Shown: positions 1-8,432, counted from the stretch's first letter. The stretch: DNA of 33,103 nucleotides from Clostridiales bacterium (GCA_022791195.1 JAAVYP010000003.1:1-33103); one strand, 5' to 3'. A program made the numbers and translations. The notes: generated by a model from the sequence alone, not told the origin.

Positions 1-183
1 GTTCTCGTATTTCTCGATCATCTTTTTAACCATCTGACCGCCTACGGAACCTGCCTGACGAGAAGTTAAGTCGCCGTTATAACCGTCTTTCAGGTTAACG
101 CCTACTTCACTTGCTGCTTCCATCTTGAACTTATCAAGAGCAGCTCTTGCTTCAGGCACTACAGTTCTAGAGTTCTTAGACAT
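1..183 (-). CDS. alpha/beta-type small acid-soluble spore protein (partial, 3' end outside window)
   Basis: Sixty-one codons are readable before the gene runs off the left edge. The start MSKNSRTVVPEA and the family signatures around residues 24-48 (EVGVNLKDGYNGDLTSRQAG, then GSVGGQMVKKM) are the conserved core of alpha/beta SASPs. These proteins coat DNA in the dormant spore, protect it from UV and heat, and are degraded by Gpr at germination. The ATG at 183 is preceded by an AAGGAG ribosome binding site about 6 nt upstream. A candidate SigG-type promoter lies further upstream. It is transcribed away from the rest of the window. The family assignment is very secure; which paralogue it is cannot be told. 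Confidence 0.95.
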   Translation of the reverse strand, partial: MSKNSRTVVPEARAALDKFKMEAASEVGVNLKDGYNGDLTSRQAGSVGGQMVKKMIEKYEN

Positions 184-221
184 TTCTTTACTCCTTGTAA
201 CTTGTGTGCATCTATATCATC

Positions 222-281
222 GAACGCGTTTTTGTGTCTCGCGTTCTGATATTATTATCAACAACTTTGTTTTTTTTATGA
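222..281 (-). promoter_or_regulatory. candidate SigG promoter and 5'-UTR hairpin of the SASP gene
   Basis: On the minus strand TCATA (277-281) and GATAATA (253-259) are separated by 17 nt and resemble the forespore SigG pattern (GHATR, then CATNHTA) with one mismatch in the -10. Downstream, GAACGCG and CGCGTTC (222-228 and 240-246) form a perfect 7-bp inverted repeat, extendable through ATATC/GATAT with a small bulge, so the mRNA leader should carry a hairpin. SASP genes are normally SigG-dependent, which supports the reading, but the match is by eye. Confidence 0.45.
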
Positions 282-391
282 ATGGAAATTTTTGGTGGAT
301 ATTTTTCGATTGAAATGACAATAAATGCTCAATATTTTGTCTGTATCAATCAAATTTATAATCGGTATTGTACATTTATTTCTAAATTTTG

Positions 392-420
392 TTGAACTTA
401 GTATATCAATGTGGTACAAT
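392..420 (+). promoter_or_regulatory. SigA-type promoter upstream of the first GNAT gene
   Basis: TTGAAC (392-397) and TACAAT (415-420) are separated by exactly 17 nt. Transcription would start near 427, leaving a leader of about 200 nt before the GNAT start at 627. Confidence 0.65.
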
Positions 421-626
421 AAACGAAAACTAACGCTGCGTTTATGAGAAAGATTGCTTGTTGCCTAATGGAGCACATTTCACTCTTGCCAAACCCGTCA
501 AAGTTTTCGGTGAGCTAAAAATTTTATGACATAGTAAAGGACAAATGAGCATTTTTCTTTCTATAAAATCGATGTGTTTATTGAATTATTCTGGATTATA
601 TCTCTTTATGGTTCGGTTAAAAAATA
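421..626 (+). other. long leader or intergenic stretch without a recognised gene
   Basis: About 200 nt lie between the promoter and the next start codon. A 24-codon ATG frame (444-518) lacks a ribosome binding site and resembles no known peptide. I see no known riboswitch core and no clear terminator. It is either an untranslated leader or a small RNA of unknown type. Confidence 0.3.
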
Positions 627-1334
627 ATGATAAAAAAATTAGATACGAATGCATATTTGCATAATGAATTTGGTCTTATTGTTCCGTTTTCGGTGGTGGG
701 TTTTCTTGACCAGCCGTTTGAAATACAGGTGTTTGATCATTGTGCCGGGCTTTTGCACCGGGAAATGGATCTGCTGCAAGAGGCAGATAAAGGGGATTAT
801 CTTTCGGATGCTTTTTATGAGCGTGTGAACCGGTGTTTGTGTCACGAGGTCAAGAAATTAGGCTATACACCCGATTATGCATATACGCACGGTTATATGA
901 TGAATTTCATGGCCGAAAAAGCCTTGTGTACGCATCGGCTGCAAGACACGACGAAACAGTTAGATGATTTGGCAGATTATCATGATGCCACTGAAAGCGA
1001 ATTTCATACCGATTCATTTCCTGTTTTTGCAACACTGGCTGATAAAACCCTGTTGTCTGTATGCGGCGTCAATGAATTTACCGGCGATTTTTCAGACGGC
1101 ACGGCTGAAATTGCTGTGGCGACAGCGCCTGAGGCGCGAGGACGCGGCTATGCGTTATCCAATGTGATTGCTATGACCAATTTTTTGCTAAAACAGGGCT
1201 TTCGTGTGGTGTATCAGTGCTTTTGCGATAACGAACCATCGGCAAAGCTGGCTTTGAGAGCTGGGTTTCGCTTAGTAAGCCGGGATTATCATTATGTGTG
1301 CTATGAGAATGAGTGCGAGTCGTTGAACGAATAG
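627..1334 (+). CDS. GNAT family N-acetyltransferase
   Basis: This 235-residue protein has the acetyl-CoA-binding part of the GNAT fold in its C-terminal half: a strand ending in EIAVATAPEA, the pyrophosphate-binding loop RGRGYA (171-176) and the following helix, then DNEPSAKLALRAGFR with the conserved Asn and the 'A..AGF' motif. The N-terminal half (1-120) is helical and not recognised, so the acceptor cannot be named. The ATG at 627 has no good ribosome binding site, so the start is uncertain. The 3' end lies just before rqcH (18 nt from its likely GTG start), suggesting cotranscription with rqcH and the phosphoesterase gene. Confidence 0.8.
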   Translation: MIKKLDTNAYLHNEFGLIVPFSVVGFLDQPFEIQVFDHCAGLLHREMDLLQEADKGDYLSDAFYERVNRCLCHEVKKLGYTPDYAYTHGYMMNFMAEKALCTHRLQDTTKQLDDLADYHDATESEFHTDSFPVFATLADKTLLSVCGVNEFTGDFSDGTAEIAVATAPEARGRGYALSNVIAMTNFLLKQGFRVVYQCFCDNEPSAKLALRAGFRLVSRDYHYVCYENECESLNE

Positions 1335-1351
1335 CGGGAAAGGAAGAAAGA

Positions 1352-3094
1352 GTGGCTTTTGACGCGGGTATGGTGGCATGTTTATGTCACGAATTAAATC
1401 AAAACCTGATCGGCGCGAAAATCGATAAAATTTATCAGCCTGCGAAGGATGAAATTTTTATTGTGTTTCGGAATGGCGGGCAGGCAAGCCGCCTGCTCCT
1501 TTCTTGTGCCCCGGGTACGCAAAGGGTCGTTTTAACGGCGGAAAAACCGGAAAATCCGCTGACGGCGCCTATGCTTTGTATGTTGCTGCGCAAGCATTTA
1601 ATCGGCGCAAAGCTGACCGATATTCAACAGCCGGATTTTGAGCGGGTGCTTATTTTCACCTTTAGTTGTTATGATGAGATGGGGGATCCCTGTGTCAAAT
1701 ATCTGGCGGCTGAAATGCTCGGAAAATTCAGTAATTTGATTTTACTGGATCAGTCTTACCGGATTTTAGGGGCCGTTAAAACGGTTGATTTTTCCACCTC
1801 GGAAAAAAGACAGATTTTGGCGGGGCTTCGGTATGAACTGCCGCCCAAGCAGGATAAGGTCAACCCGTTGAATGAAACAAAAGAAGGCTTTGTGCAGCGG
1901 GCGCAGACAACGGCTGATGGTTTGCAGCCAGCCGATCGGTTTATTCTTTCCTCTTATGCGGGCATTTCGCCGCTGATCGCTAAGGAGATCGTATACAGAG
2001 CGCATAAGGTGACCAAAAAACCGCTTTGCGAATGTGATTTTGATAAGCTTTGGTTTTATTTTGATTTAATCGTTCGTTGTATTCGAGAGCAAACCTATCA
2101 CCCTGTGCTGATTGCCGATCATGACGGCAGGGCTGTCGAATACTCTTTTGTCGCTATTGAGCAGTACGGGGCAACGGCAGCTTGTGATTTCTACGAAAGT
2201 CCCAGCCTTTTGGTCGAGACCTTTTTTGAAACACGCGCCAAGGCCGAACGGCACCGGCAAAAGGCGGCCGATGTTTTTAAGATTTTATCGAATGCAGAGA
2301 GCCGGCTGACACGTAAAATAGCCCTGCAAACCGAAGAACTGTCCTTGTGCAGCCAAAAAGATGAATACAAACAATATGCAGATTTGATTCATGCGCATAT
2401 GTATTTAATCAAACGGGGCATGAAAAGCATAAGTGTGCAGAATTATTACAGCCAAACGGGCGAAATGATTGACATTCCGCTGGATGAGCGTCTTTCGCCA
2501 TCAGCCAATGCCCAGCGGTATTATAAAAAATATAACAAGGCCAAGGTGGCGCAAACAGAGCTGAATAAGCAAATCGACATTGCCAAGGCCGATTTGGATT
2601 ATCTTTATACGGTTTTCGATGCTTTGACAAGGGCTGAAACAACGGCCGAGATCGATGAAATCAGGCAGGAACTTGCCGAAACTGGTTTCGCTGTTCACAA
2701 AAAGGGCGAAACAAAGAAAAAGACGATGGGCAAACCTCTTGCTTTTATATCGACTGATGGGTATCGTATGCTGTGCGGCAAAAATAATATACAAAACGAC
2801 CAGTTGACCTTTAAAATGGCCGATAAAAACGATTACTGGTTTCATGTAAAAAATGCACCGGGCAGCCATGTGATTCTTTGCTGCAACGGGGAAGAACCGC
2901 CCGAGAGGGCCTTCACAGAGGCCGCAAGGTTAGCGGCCAGTCATTCTAAACTGGCAGAAGGCGAAAATGTGCCGGTGGATTACACAAAGGTAAAAAACGT
3001 GAAAAAACCGCCGGGAGCAAAGCCTGGCTATGTCATTTATCATACAAACTGGACGGCCTATGTGTCGCCAGAAAAAATAGAGAGAGGTTCATAA
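1352..3094 (+). CDS. rqcH: RqcH / NFACT family ribosome quality-control protein
   Basis: RqcH (Rqc2/NEMF homologue, B. subtilis YloA) binds stalled 50S-peptidyl-tRNA complexes and directs addition of C-terminal alanine tails. The start is set at GTG 1352 because translation then begins VAFDAGMVACLCHELN, like the family's M-x-F-D-G start, with AAAGGAAG 5-8 nt upstream; a longer frame from 1313 overlaps the preceding gene. The protein is then 580 residues, usual for the family. An NFACT-N region fills the first ~220 residues, a coiled-coil middle segment spans about 310-430, and the NFACT-R domain near the C-terminus shows YWFHVKNAPGSH. At positions 97-98 there is Glu-Arg where B. subtilis has the tRNA-binding Asp-Arg. 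The next gene begins 1 nt after the stop. Confidence 0.93.
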   Translation: MAFDAGMVACLCHELNQNLIGAKIDKIYQPAKDEIFIVFRNGGQASRLLLSCAPGTQRVVLTAEKPENPLTAPMLCMLLRKHLIGAKLTDIQQPDFERVLIFTFSCYDEMGDPCVKYLAAEMLGKFSNLILLDQSYRILGAVKTVDFSTSEKRQILAGLRYELPPKQDKVNPLNETKEGFVQRAQTTADGLQPADRFILSSYAGISPLIAKEIVYRAHKVTKKPLCECDFDKLWFYFDLIVRCIREQTYHPVLIADHDGRAVEYSFVAIEQYGATAACDFYESPSLLVETFFETRAKAERHRQKAADVFKILSNAESRLTRKIALQTEELSLCSQKDEYKQYADLIHAHMYLIKRGMKSISVQNYYSQTGEMIDIPLDERLSPSANAQRYYKKYNKAKVAQTELNKQIDIAKADLDYLYTVFDALTRAETTAEIDEIRQELAETGFAVHKKGETKKKTMGKPLAFISTDGYRMLCGKNNIQNDQLTFKMADKNDYWFHVKNAPGSHVILCCNGEEPPERAFTEAARLAASHSKLAEGENVPVDYTKVKNVKKPPGAKPGYVIYHTNWTAYVSPEKIERGS

Positions 3095-3095
3095 A

Positions 3096-4271
3096 ATGGA
3101 ATCAAAAATTTTAGCGACATATCCTTCGGTCTTTGTGGTGGGCGAAGAATATCACATTTGTGCGTTAGTCGATAAGGAATGCACCATGTGGGTGACAATC
3201 GGCGACCGGACTTTCTATGATCATTCCAACGGAATTTTGCGTTCCGGCCGGTTTCTGCATAAGGTCATTGTATCGCAGCAGGTATTGGACAGCGTCGGCG
3301 AATACACCGTGCATTGCCGGGAGATTGTAGAGCGCAAACCCTATTACACCGAGTGTGCCGAGGTGGAGAGCTCTTCGTACGCATTTCGGCCGGTGCGCGG
3401 ACCTGAAATCCATATCATTAACCTGGCTGATTCACACAACTTAGTGAAGGAGCCCATTGCCTGCGGCAGTTATTTTGGCGACAAGCTGGATCTTTTGATT
3501 TTAAATGGCGATATTCCGAACCACAGCGGCAAACTTGAATATTTTAAAGCCATCTATCAAATTGCAGGCGGTATTACCAAGGGACAGGCACCTTGTCTGT
3601 TTTCGCGCGGCAATCACGATACAAGAGGCATTTATGCTGAAAATATTGAAGAATACACACCAACTGACCACGGCAAGTCTTATTTCACCTTTAAGCTTGG
3701 CGATGTGTGGGGGCTTGTGTTAGACTGCGGCGAGGATAAGCCGGATGAAAATCCCGAATATGGCCACACCATATGCTGTCATGCTTTCCGCGAAGAAGAA
3801 ACTGCCTTTATTGACGAGGTCATTGCCAAGGGAGAATATAAAGACGCCAAATACCGGCTGATTGTATGTCACCATCCTTTTACATACGAGGTTTATCCGC
3901 CCTTTAATATCGAGCAGGATCTGTATGCTTCGTGGGCTAAAAAATTGAAGGCCATTGATCCGACGGTGATGCTTTGTGGTCACATCCATACCTGTATTTT
4001 TGACGAGCCGGGCGGTTATTATGATTCGCTGGGCCAGCCCTGCAAGCTGCTTTGCTCTTCTTATGTGAGGGACGGCGGAGAAGGCAATTCTTTGCATGTG
4101 TGCGGTGCGCTTACTATCAAAGAGGGCGAAATGGAGGCTAAATTTATCAGCAGCGACGGCCGAGAGATTGAACCTTTTTATAAAATGCCGAATAATAAAC
4201 TGTTCAATGCGGCTGGTGAGGAGTTAGACTCGGATTTACGAGTGATCCCTGACTCGGCGGCTCAGCAATAA
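3096..4271 (+). CDS. calcineurin-like metallophosphoesterase
   Basis: This 391-residue protein carries all metal-binding blocks of the superfamily in order: D112-S-H114 (NLADSHN), GD (138-139), GNHD (172-175), HH (259-260, VCHHPF) and GHIH (295-298, CGHIHT). An N-terminal ~95-residue region precedes the catalytic core and looks like a beta-sandwich such as those in PhoD- or purple-acid-phosphatase-type enzymes. There is no signal peptide, so it is probably cytoplasmic. It starts 1 nt after the rqcH stop with AGAGAGG upstream, so it is cotranscribed with rqcH. The substrate is unknown. A strong terminator follows. Confidence 0.88.
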   Translation: MESKILATYPSVFVVGEEYHICALVDKECTMWVTIGDRTFYDHSNGILRSGRFLHKVIVSQQVLDSVGEYTVHCREIVERKPYYTECAEVESSSYAFRPVRGPEIHIINLADSHNLVKEPIACGSYFGDKLDLLILNGDIPNHSGKLEYFKAIYQIAGGITKGQAPCLFSRGNHDTRGIYAENIEEYTPTDHGKSYFTFKLGDVWGLVLDCGEDKPDENPEYGHTICCHAFREEETAFIDEVIAKGEYKDAKYRLIVCHHPFTYEVYPPFNIEQDLYASWAKKLKAIDPTVMLCGHIHTCIFDEPGGYYDSLGQPCKLLCSSYVRDGGEGNSLHVCGALTIKEGEMEAKFISSDGREIEPFYKMPNNKLFNAAGEELDSDLRVIPDSAAQQ

Positions 4272-4280
4272 AGGATTAGA

Positions 4281-4312
4281 AAAAAACGGGCTGTGTAAAC
4301 AGCCCGTTTTTT
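4281..4312. terminator. bidirectional intrinsic terminator
   Basis: A-tract, then CGGGCTGT, loop GTAA, ACAGCCCG, then a T-tract. It is symmetric and sits between two convergent genes, so it can end transcription from both sides. Confidence 0.9.
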
Positions 4313-4328
4313 CTGCTTTTATGATGTT

Positions 4329-5612
4329 TTATTTTTGATAGGCCAGTACAGCGCAAAGCATAGCGGCTGTTTGGTCTCTTGTTACCTCGGTAAAGGGAGA
4401 GGCATATCCCATGCCTGTGCCCGAAAGAATACCGTTGCTGGAGAGGGCGTAAATTGAGCTTTGTGCCCAAACGGGAATGCTTGAGTCATCGTTAAACACA
4501 GCAACGGTGCCGCTGACCTTGATATCCAATAATTTGCCTAAGATGACGGCTGCTTCGGCTCTTGTAATGGTATTATTGGGATAAAAGAACACGCCTTCCT
4601 CGGTTTCAGTGCCGCTGATATAGCCTAATTTTTTAGCGGTGGCGACATAGCTTACCAAATGCTCTGGAATTTGGTCATTATCGGTAAAATCAGTGCGGGT
4701 CAGAGTTTTATCCGCCTCGATTTTGCATGTGTCCATGGCCATGGCTAAAAATTCGGCTCTGGATACGCGGTAATCAGGACCGAAAAGCATATTCTCGCCA
4801 ATTGATTCGCCGGTCATAATGCCTTGCTCGGCCAGTGTAATGGCGGCATTGTGCGCCCAACTTTCCCGCATGTCGCAGTAGTAAACTCCGCTTGTGTTTT
4901 TTTCGACGGTGACAGATACCTTAGCGGTGTCTGAGTAATTGCCGAATTCATCGTACACCTGATAAGAAAAGGAATCTTTGCCGGTATATCCGTTTGCCGG
5001 GGTGTATTTGTAAGAACCGCCGATGGGGTCAGTCACGGTGACAGTGCCGTGTTTTGCGGTGTTGGTAATCGTGAAATTCAGTTGATCTCCATCCGGATCG
5101 GCCGCTGAAAGCTTGCCGTAATAGGTTACATCCTGTTTGGTGTGTATATTCAGGGAATCATCGTCCATAGCAGCGGCGGGCGCGGTGTTGATTTGATCTA
5201 ACATTTTAATTTCGCAGGTGATGTCATAGCTGTCTTTTCCGGTTGATATGCGAAGGTCAAAATGGCTGGCGGCGCTGACGTCGGTGCAGGGGCGGAAATA
5301 GAATAGATCAAAGCTGGAAGCACTGATGACCTGATTTTCATAGATGCTTGTGTCACCAAGCTTGAGCGTGCCCGAGGCACTGTCCGGCAGGGATAGCACG
5401 GTCACCGAATCAATTTTTTCGGCACCGGTGATGTTTTTAAAGTCGTTCATTGTAAAGTAAATATCATTATTCATAACGCCGCTTTTGATGAAGTCTAAAT
5501 CATTTTCAATGACAGACATGCCGGGTGAGAGCAGCGCATTGCAGACAAACACGGCGCTAAGCAACACCGAGCAGAGAATCAAAGAGACGATTGGATAAAT
5601 ATTTTTTTTCAT
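4329..5612 (-). CDS. secreted S-layer-homology (SLH) protein with cadherin-like domains
   Basis: The start is set at the ATG at 5612, with GGGAGAA upstream and MKKNIYPIVSLIL giving a proper signal peptide (about residues 1-28); a longer frame to 5690 would put 26 unlikely residues before it. The 427-residue product has two cadherin-like or RapA-type beta domains: about 45-135 (DSVTVLSLPDSASGTLKLG), and about 142-239 (AADPDGDQLNF, GYTGKDSFSYQVYDEFGN). Three C-terminal SLH repeats follow (about 244-295, 306-365, 370-427) with the usual 'RAE' and 'R.Q.A' motifs. SLH domains bind pyruvylated secondary cell-wall polymers, so the protein is expected on the cell surface. Its ligand is unknown. It is a single-gene unit with its own promoter. 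Confidence 0.9.
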   Translation of the reverse strand: MKKNIYPIVSLILCSVLLSAVFVCNALLSPGMSVIENDLDFIKSGVMNNDIYFTMNDFKNITGAEKIDSVTVLSLPDSASGTLKLGDTSIYENQVISASSFDLFYFRPCTDVSAASHFDLRISTGKDSYDITCEIKMLDQINTAPAAAMDDDSLNIHTKQDVTYYGKLSAADPDGDQLNFTITNTAKHGTVTVTDPIGGSYKYTPANGYTGKDSFSYQVYDEFGNYSDTAKVSVTVEKNTSGVYYCDMRESWAHNAAITLAEQGIMTGESIGENMLFGPDYRVSRAEFLAMAMDTCKIEADKTLTRTDFTDNDQIPEHLVSYVATAKKLGYISGTETEEGVFFYPNNTITRAEAAVILGKLLDIKVSGTVAVFNDDSSIPVWAQSSIYALSSNGILSGTGMGYASPFTEVTRDQTAAMLCAVLAYQK

Positions 5613-5709
5613 GATTTTCTCCCAAAAAGTAATGAAATTTAACAGTGTGTCCTGGCAGGAAGTGCTGACAGGAATTGCTTCTATCTTCATTTTTTCCGTA
5701 TGAGGTAAA

Positions 5710-5737
5710 GTTATACCGTCTTGAAAAAGGTTGGCAA
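5710..5737 (-). promoter_or_regulatory. candidate promoter of the SLH protein gene
   Basis: On the minus strand TTGCCA (5732-5737) and TATAAC (5710-5715) are 16 nt apart, about 100 nt upstream of the start codon. It overlaps the divergent promoter at 5721-5749. Confidence 0.5.
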
Positions 5738-5749
5738 AAATAGTATAAT
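5721..5749 (+). promoter_or_regulatory. SigA-type promoter for the second GNAT gene
   Basis: TTGAAA (5721-5726), 17 nt, TATAAT (5744-5749). The distance from the expected start (~5756) to the GNAT gene is about 100 nt and very AT-rich. A second TATAAT lies at 5817-5822 without a good -35. Confidence 0.7.
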
Positions 5750-5857
5750 AAAATAAATGATGGATTTTAAAATAAAATAAAAATTAAAATCGTTCTTGTT
5801 TTAGGTTTGACTTTATTATAATTTGTGCCGCCGTTTTGGCGGAGAAAGGCCGCTTTA

Positions 5858-6637
5858 ATGATGAAAAACTTTGAATTGGTGCAGAAACTGAAGAATGATT
5901 CTAGGTATTGTTTGGAATTTGATTATATTTTACAGTCATCATCTGATGCAGAATTATTTGATGTAAATGGTACGGTATGCATATTAAATAGTGAAGAAAA
6001 CTATTGTATGGTGACCAACTATTGTCGCGACGAACTGAACAATATAGAAGATATGATTAGAAAAAATATGAGCTGCGATACGATATTGATTAATTTCAAT
6101 GTTGCTCCCGATATGGCTGAAGAAGAAATACAATATCTGAATGAGAATCATTATAAATTACATTCAGATTATGATAGTTATATAAATTGTAAAAATAGCG
6201 TTTGCGAAAATGATTTTACATCAGAGAATCACCTCGTAGAACTTACGGCCCATAATATAAACGGTTATACCTATCATGACTGTAATGAGAAAATTCAATA
6301 CCGTCCTTCTTTTGAAAGACTTGTAGATGTGTTCCTCTGCAAAGGAAATGGACGAATCATAGCATATGTAGAAAATAACTGTATTTTGGGATATCTTTCA
6401 TTTATCAATATGTTTGATGATGTTGATGATGTGGATTATATTTATGTTGCCAATCAATATAGAAATAGGGGTATTGGCACATTGTTAGGGAAATATTATG
6501 CTGAAATATCAAAAAAAGAGAGCAGAACAGCTTTTTGGAGCAATGCAACAAAGGCCTCTGCCAAAACAGCCATTAAATCAGGGTTTGAATGGTGTTGCAG
6601 GCATATATCATTTGATAAAGATATGAACAACGAATAA
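5858..6637 (+). CDS. GNAT family N-acetyltransferase (AT-rich accessory gene)
   Basis: This 259-residue product counts from the ATG at 5858, chosen because GGAGAAAGG lies 8 nt upstream; the frame is open to a GTG at 5825. The C-terminal third has the GNAT core: strand YIYVANQ, loop YRNRGIG (about 201-207), then an Asn- and Ala-rich segment with AIKSGFEW (the AAxxxGF-like motif). The N-terminal ~130 residues resemble no family I can name. Base composition is clearly more AT-rich than rqcH or murA, and the neighbours are a YkgJ protein and a gene remnant, suggesting a horizontally acquired patch. The acceptor substrate is unknown. Confidence 0.75.
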   Translation: MMKNFELVQKLKNDSRYCLEFDYILQSSSDAELFDVNGTVCILNSEENYCMVTNYCRDELNNIEDMIRKNMSCDTILINFNVAPDMAEEEIQYLNENHYKLHSDYDSYINCKNSVCENDFTSENHLVELTAHNINGYTYHDCNEKIQYRPSFERLVDVFLCKGNGRIIAYVENNCILGYLSFINMFDDVDDVDYIYVANQYRNRGIGTLLGKYYAEISKKESRTAFWSNATKASAKTAIKSGFEWCCRHISFDKDMNNE

Positions 6638-6736
6638 TGATTACATATTAAAGAAAATAATAACAGAGTTGGCTTTACATGTGATAATTATATTTACATC
6701 CTAGTAATGATTTGACTTAAACTTTTAAATATCTAA

Positions 6737-7093
6737 ATGAGGTTTTTATGTAAAAAAGTAGCAATGGAGAAATTATATAAAAAGATACCTTCCTCGACCT
6801 GTATAGATGGATGTTACAAATGTTGTATAAACATGATTCAATATACGCCAAGCGAGTTGAAAGCAATGGGAGGGTATGAATACAATGGAAAGTGTCCTCA
6901 TCTGAAAGACGGCCAATGTTCTGTATATGAAGCTCGTCCTTTTGTATGCAGAATTTATGGTGCAAGTGAGCTTTTTAAATGCGATGATTGTGTACCTGAA
7001 AGATTTCTTAGTGAAGAAGAAACGGTAGAAATTGTACATCAATACACACTGCTGAAAAAGCAAGAAGAATCTAAGGAAAATGGCGGAAATTAA
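6737..7093 (+). CDS. YkgJ-family cysteine cluster protein
   Basis: This 118-residue protein has the pattern of YkgJ-type (Fe/Zn-binding cysteine cluster) proteins: CxxxCxxCC (CIDGCYKCC, about 22-30), then KCPHLKDGQCSVYEARPFVCRIYG, with Cys spaced 8 and 11 apart, and a later CDDC. These proteins are thought to hold an Fe-S cluster or zinc; the role is unknown. No ribosome binding site is clear for the ATG at 6737 or the alternative ATG at 6764 (MEKLYKK), so the start is unsure. Its last 14 nt overlap the start of the downstream remnant gene. Confidence 0.75.
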   Translation: MRFLCKKVAMEKLYKKIPSSTCIDGCYKCCINMIQYTPSELKAMGGYEYNGKCPHLKDGQCSVYEARPFVCRIYGASELFKCDDCVPERFLSEEETVEIVHQYTLLKKQEESKENGGN

Positions 7094-7406
7094 AAGTCTA
7101 TGTCATGTGAAAGGGCAGCCAAATGAAACATTTTTACCGGCAGAATATGATCATATTTTAATGGCCTGTTCGTCCTCTTTTGAAATGTGGGAAACAAAGT
7201 ATTATCATCGTTTAGCCAATCATAAAGCATTGATTGACTGGGTGAAGGGAACTCGTTTGCGGCCTTATCTCGATTGGCTTGGCGAAGAAAGAGGAGCGGC
7301 TTTTGAAAAAGAACTGATTCAGCGCTCTAAGGAGATGTATCCTGTTATGGAGCATGGCGAAGCAGTCCTTGGTTTTCGTCGCTTTTTCTTTACAGCAGTC
7401 AAATAG
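7080..7406 (+). pseudogene. C-terminal remnant of trans-aconitate 2-methyltransferase (tam)
   Basis: The 108-residue frame matches only the C-terminal third of Tam-type methyltransferases: the block FEMWETKYYHRL, then IDWVKGTRLRPYLDWLGEE and the tail PVMEHGEAVLGFRRFFF. Full-length Tam is about 250-260 residues, and the entire N-terminal SAM-binding Rossmann domain (with its E/D-x-GxGxG motif) is absent. The reading frame upstream meets a stop at 7053, and no tam-like sequence is seen there. The ATG at 7080 overlaps the ykgJ end, so it may still be translated by coupling, but it cannot be an active methyltransferase alone. Likely a deletion remnant. Confidence 0.75.
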
Positions 7407-7526
7407 TGTAAATTTGGGGAAGATAGAATGAAAACGTATCACAATGAGAAAAGTGGTGCCGTATTTCTGCGTAGGTTTGTGGCTGTATCGGCCAAAAATA
7501 AGCTCGTTGCATAGTAAGGCGGTAGC

Positions 7527-8432
7527 ATGGAAATAGAAATAACCGAAAATGAACAGGGGATGCTCTTGCGGGATTTTCTGCGTCGGGAAATGGGATTTTC
7601 CCGGGCCGCCCTTACCATGTTAAAGCAAAAAGAGACAGGACTGATGATCAATGGCACTCGTGTAACGGTCCGAGCTGTCTTGCAGGCAAAAGACAGGCTT
7701 TGCATCGATCTTGAGGATACGAAGTCACATGAAAATGAGGGACTGGTACCGGTTGATTTGCCGTTATCTGTGTTGTATGAGGACTCTGCCATTTTGGTTG
7801 TCAACAAACCGGCCGGCATGCCGACACACCCTACGCATGGCCATTATATGGATACTTTAGCCAATGCTGTTGCCTATAAATATCAGGCGGAAAACCGTCC
7901 GTTTGTTTTTCGAGCAGCGAACCGGCTGGATCGTGATACCAGCGGCATTGTTGTGATTGCACGTCATAAAATCGCGGCGGCCCATCTGGCCAAGCAAATG
8001 AGCGAACGAAGGGTGACGAAGCTTTATACAGCGGTTTTAGAGGGTAGACTGCCGGATGATAAAGAGCAAGGCCTGATTCAGAATTATATAAGGCGTGCTG
8101 ACCCCAGTATCATCACACGGGTGAACGCATCCGAGGGGACGGCCAGTGAATATGCAGCCACTCGCTATCGATGCTTACAGAAAAATGCACGGTTCAGCGT
8201 GGTGGAAGCCCAGCCGTTAACGGGTCGCACGCATCAGCTGCGGGTGCATTTTTCTGGTATGGGATATCCCATCTGCGGGGATACTTTATATGGGCACGCT
8301 TCCGGGCAAATTGGCCGACAAGCGCTGCATGCAGGGGTAATACGCTTTCTGCATCCAGTAAACGGCCAAATGCTGGAATTTTGCGCCGAACTGCCGGATG
8401 ACATAAAACAGCTCATGAGGCAAATCAAATGA
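7527..8432 (+). CDS. RluA-family pseudouridine synthase
   Basis: This 301-residue enzyme isomerises specific uridines in rRNA or tRNA to pseudouridine. An N-terminal S4-like RNA-binding domain (about 10-65) precedes the catalytic domain with motif I LVVNKPAGMPTHP (about 90-102), the signature RLDRDTSG with catalytic Asp135, and LTGRTHQLRVHF (about 231-242). Length and order fit the RluD/YlyB/YjbO group; the exact target cannot be assigned. The ATG at 7527 follows a weak TAAGGCGG site. The downstream DUF3810 gene starts 70 nt later, so they may form an operon. Confidence 0.92.
   Translation: MEIEITENEQGMLLRDFLRREMGFSRAALTMLKQKETGLMINGTRVTVRAVLQAKDRLCIDLEDTKSHENEGLVPVDLPLSVLYEDSAILVVNKPAGMPTHPTHGHYMDTLANAVAYKYQAENRPFVFRAANRLDRDTSGIVVIARHKIAAAHLAKQMSERRVTKLYTAVLEGRLPDDKEQGLIQNYIRRADPSIITRVNASEGTASEYAATRYRCLQKNARFSVVEAQPLTGRTHQLRVHFSGMGYPICGDTLYGHASGQIGRQALHAGVIRFLHPVNGQMLEFCAELPDDIKQLMRQIK

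Noticed and set aside
7428-7514. 28-codon frame with a GGGGAAG site between the tam remnant and rluA
   Set aside because: Good ribosome binding site but no recognisable sequence and the region contains decayed DNA; not enough to call a gene.
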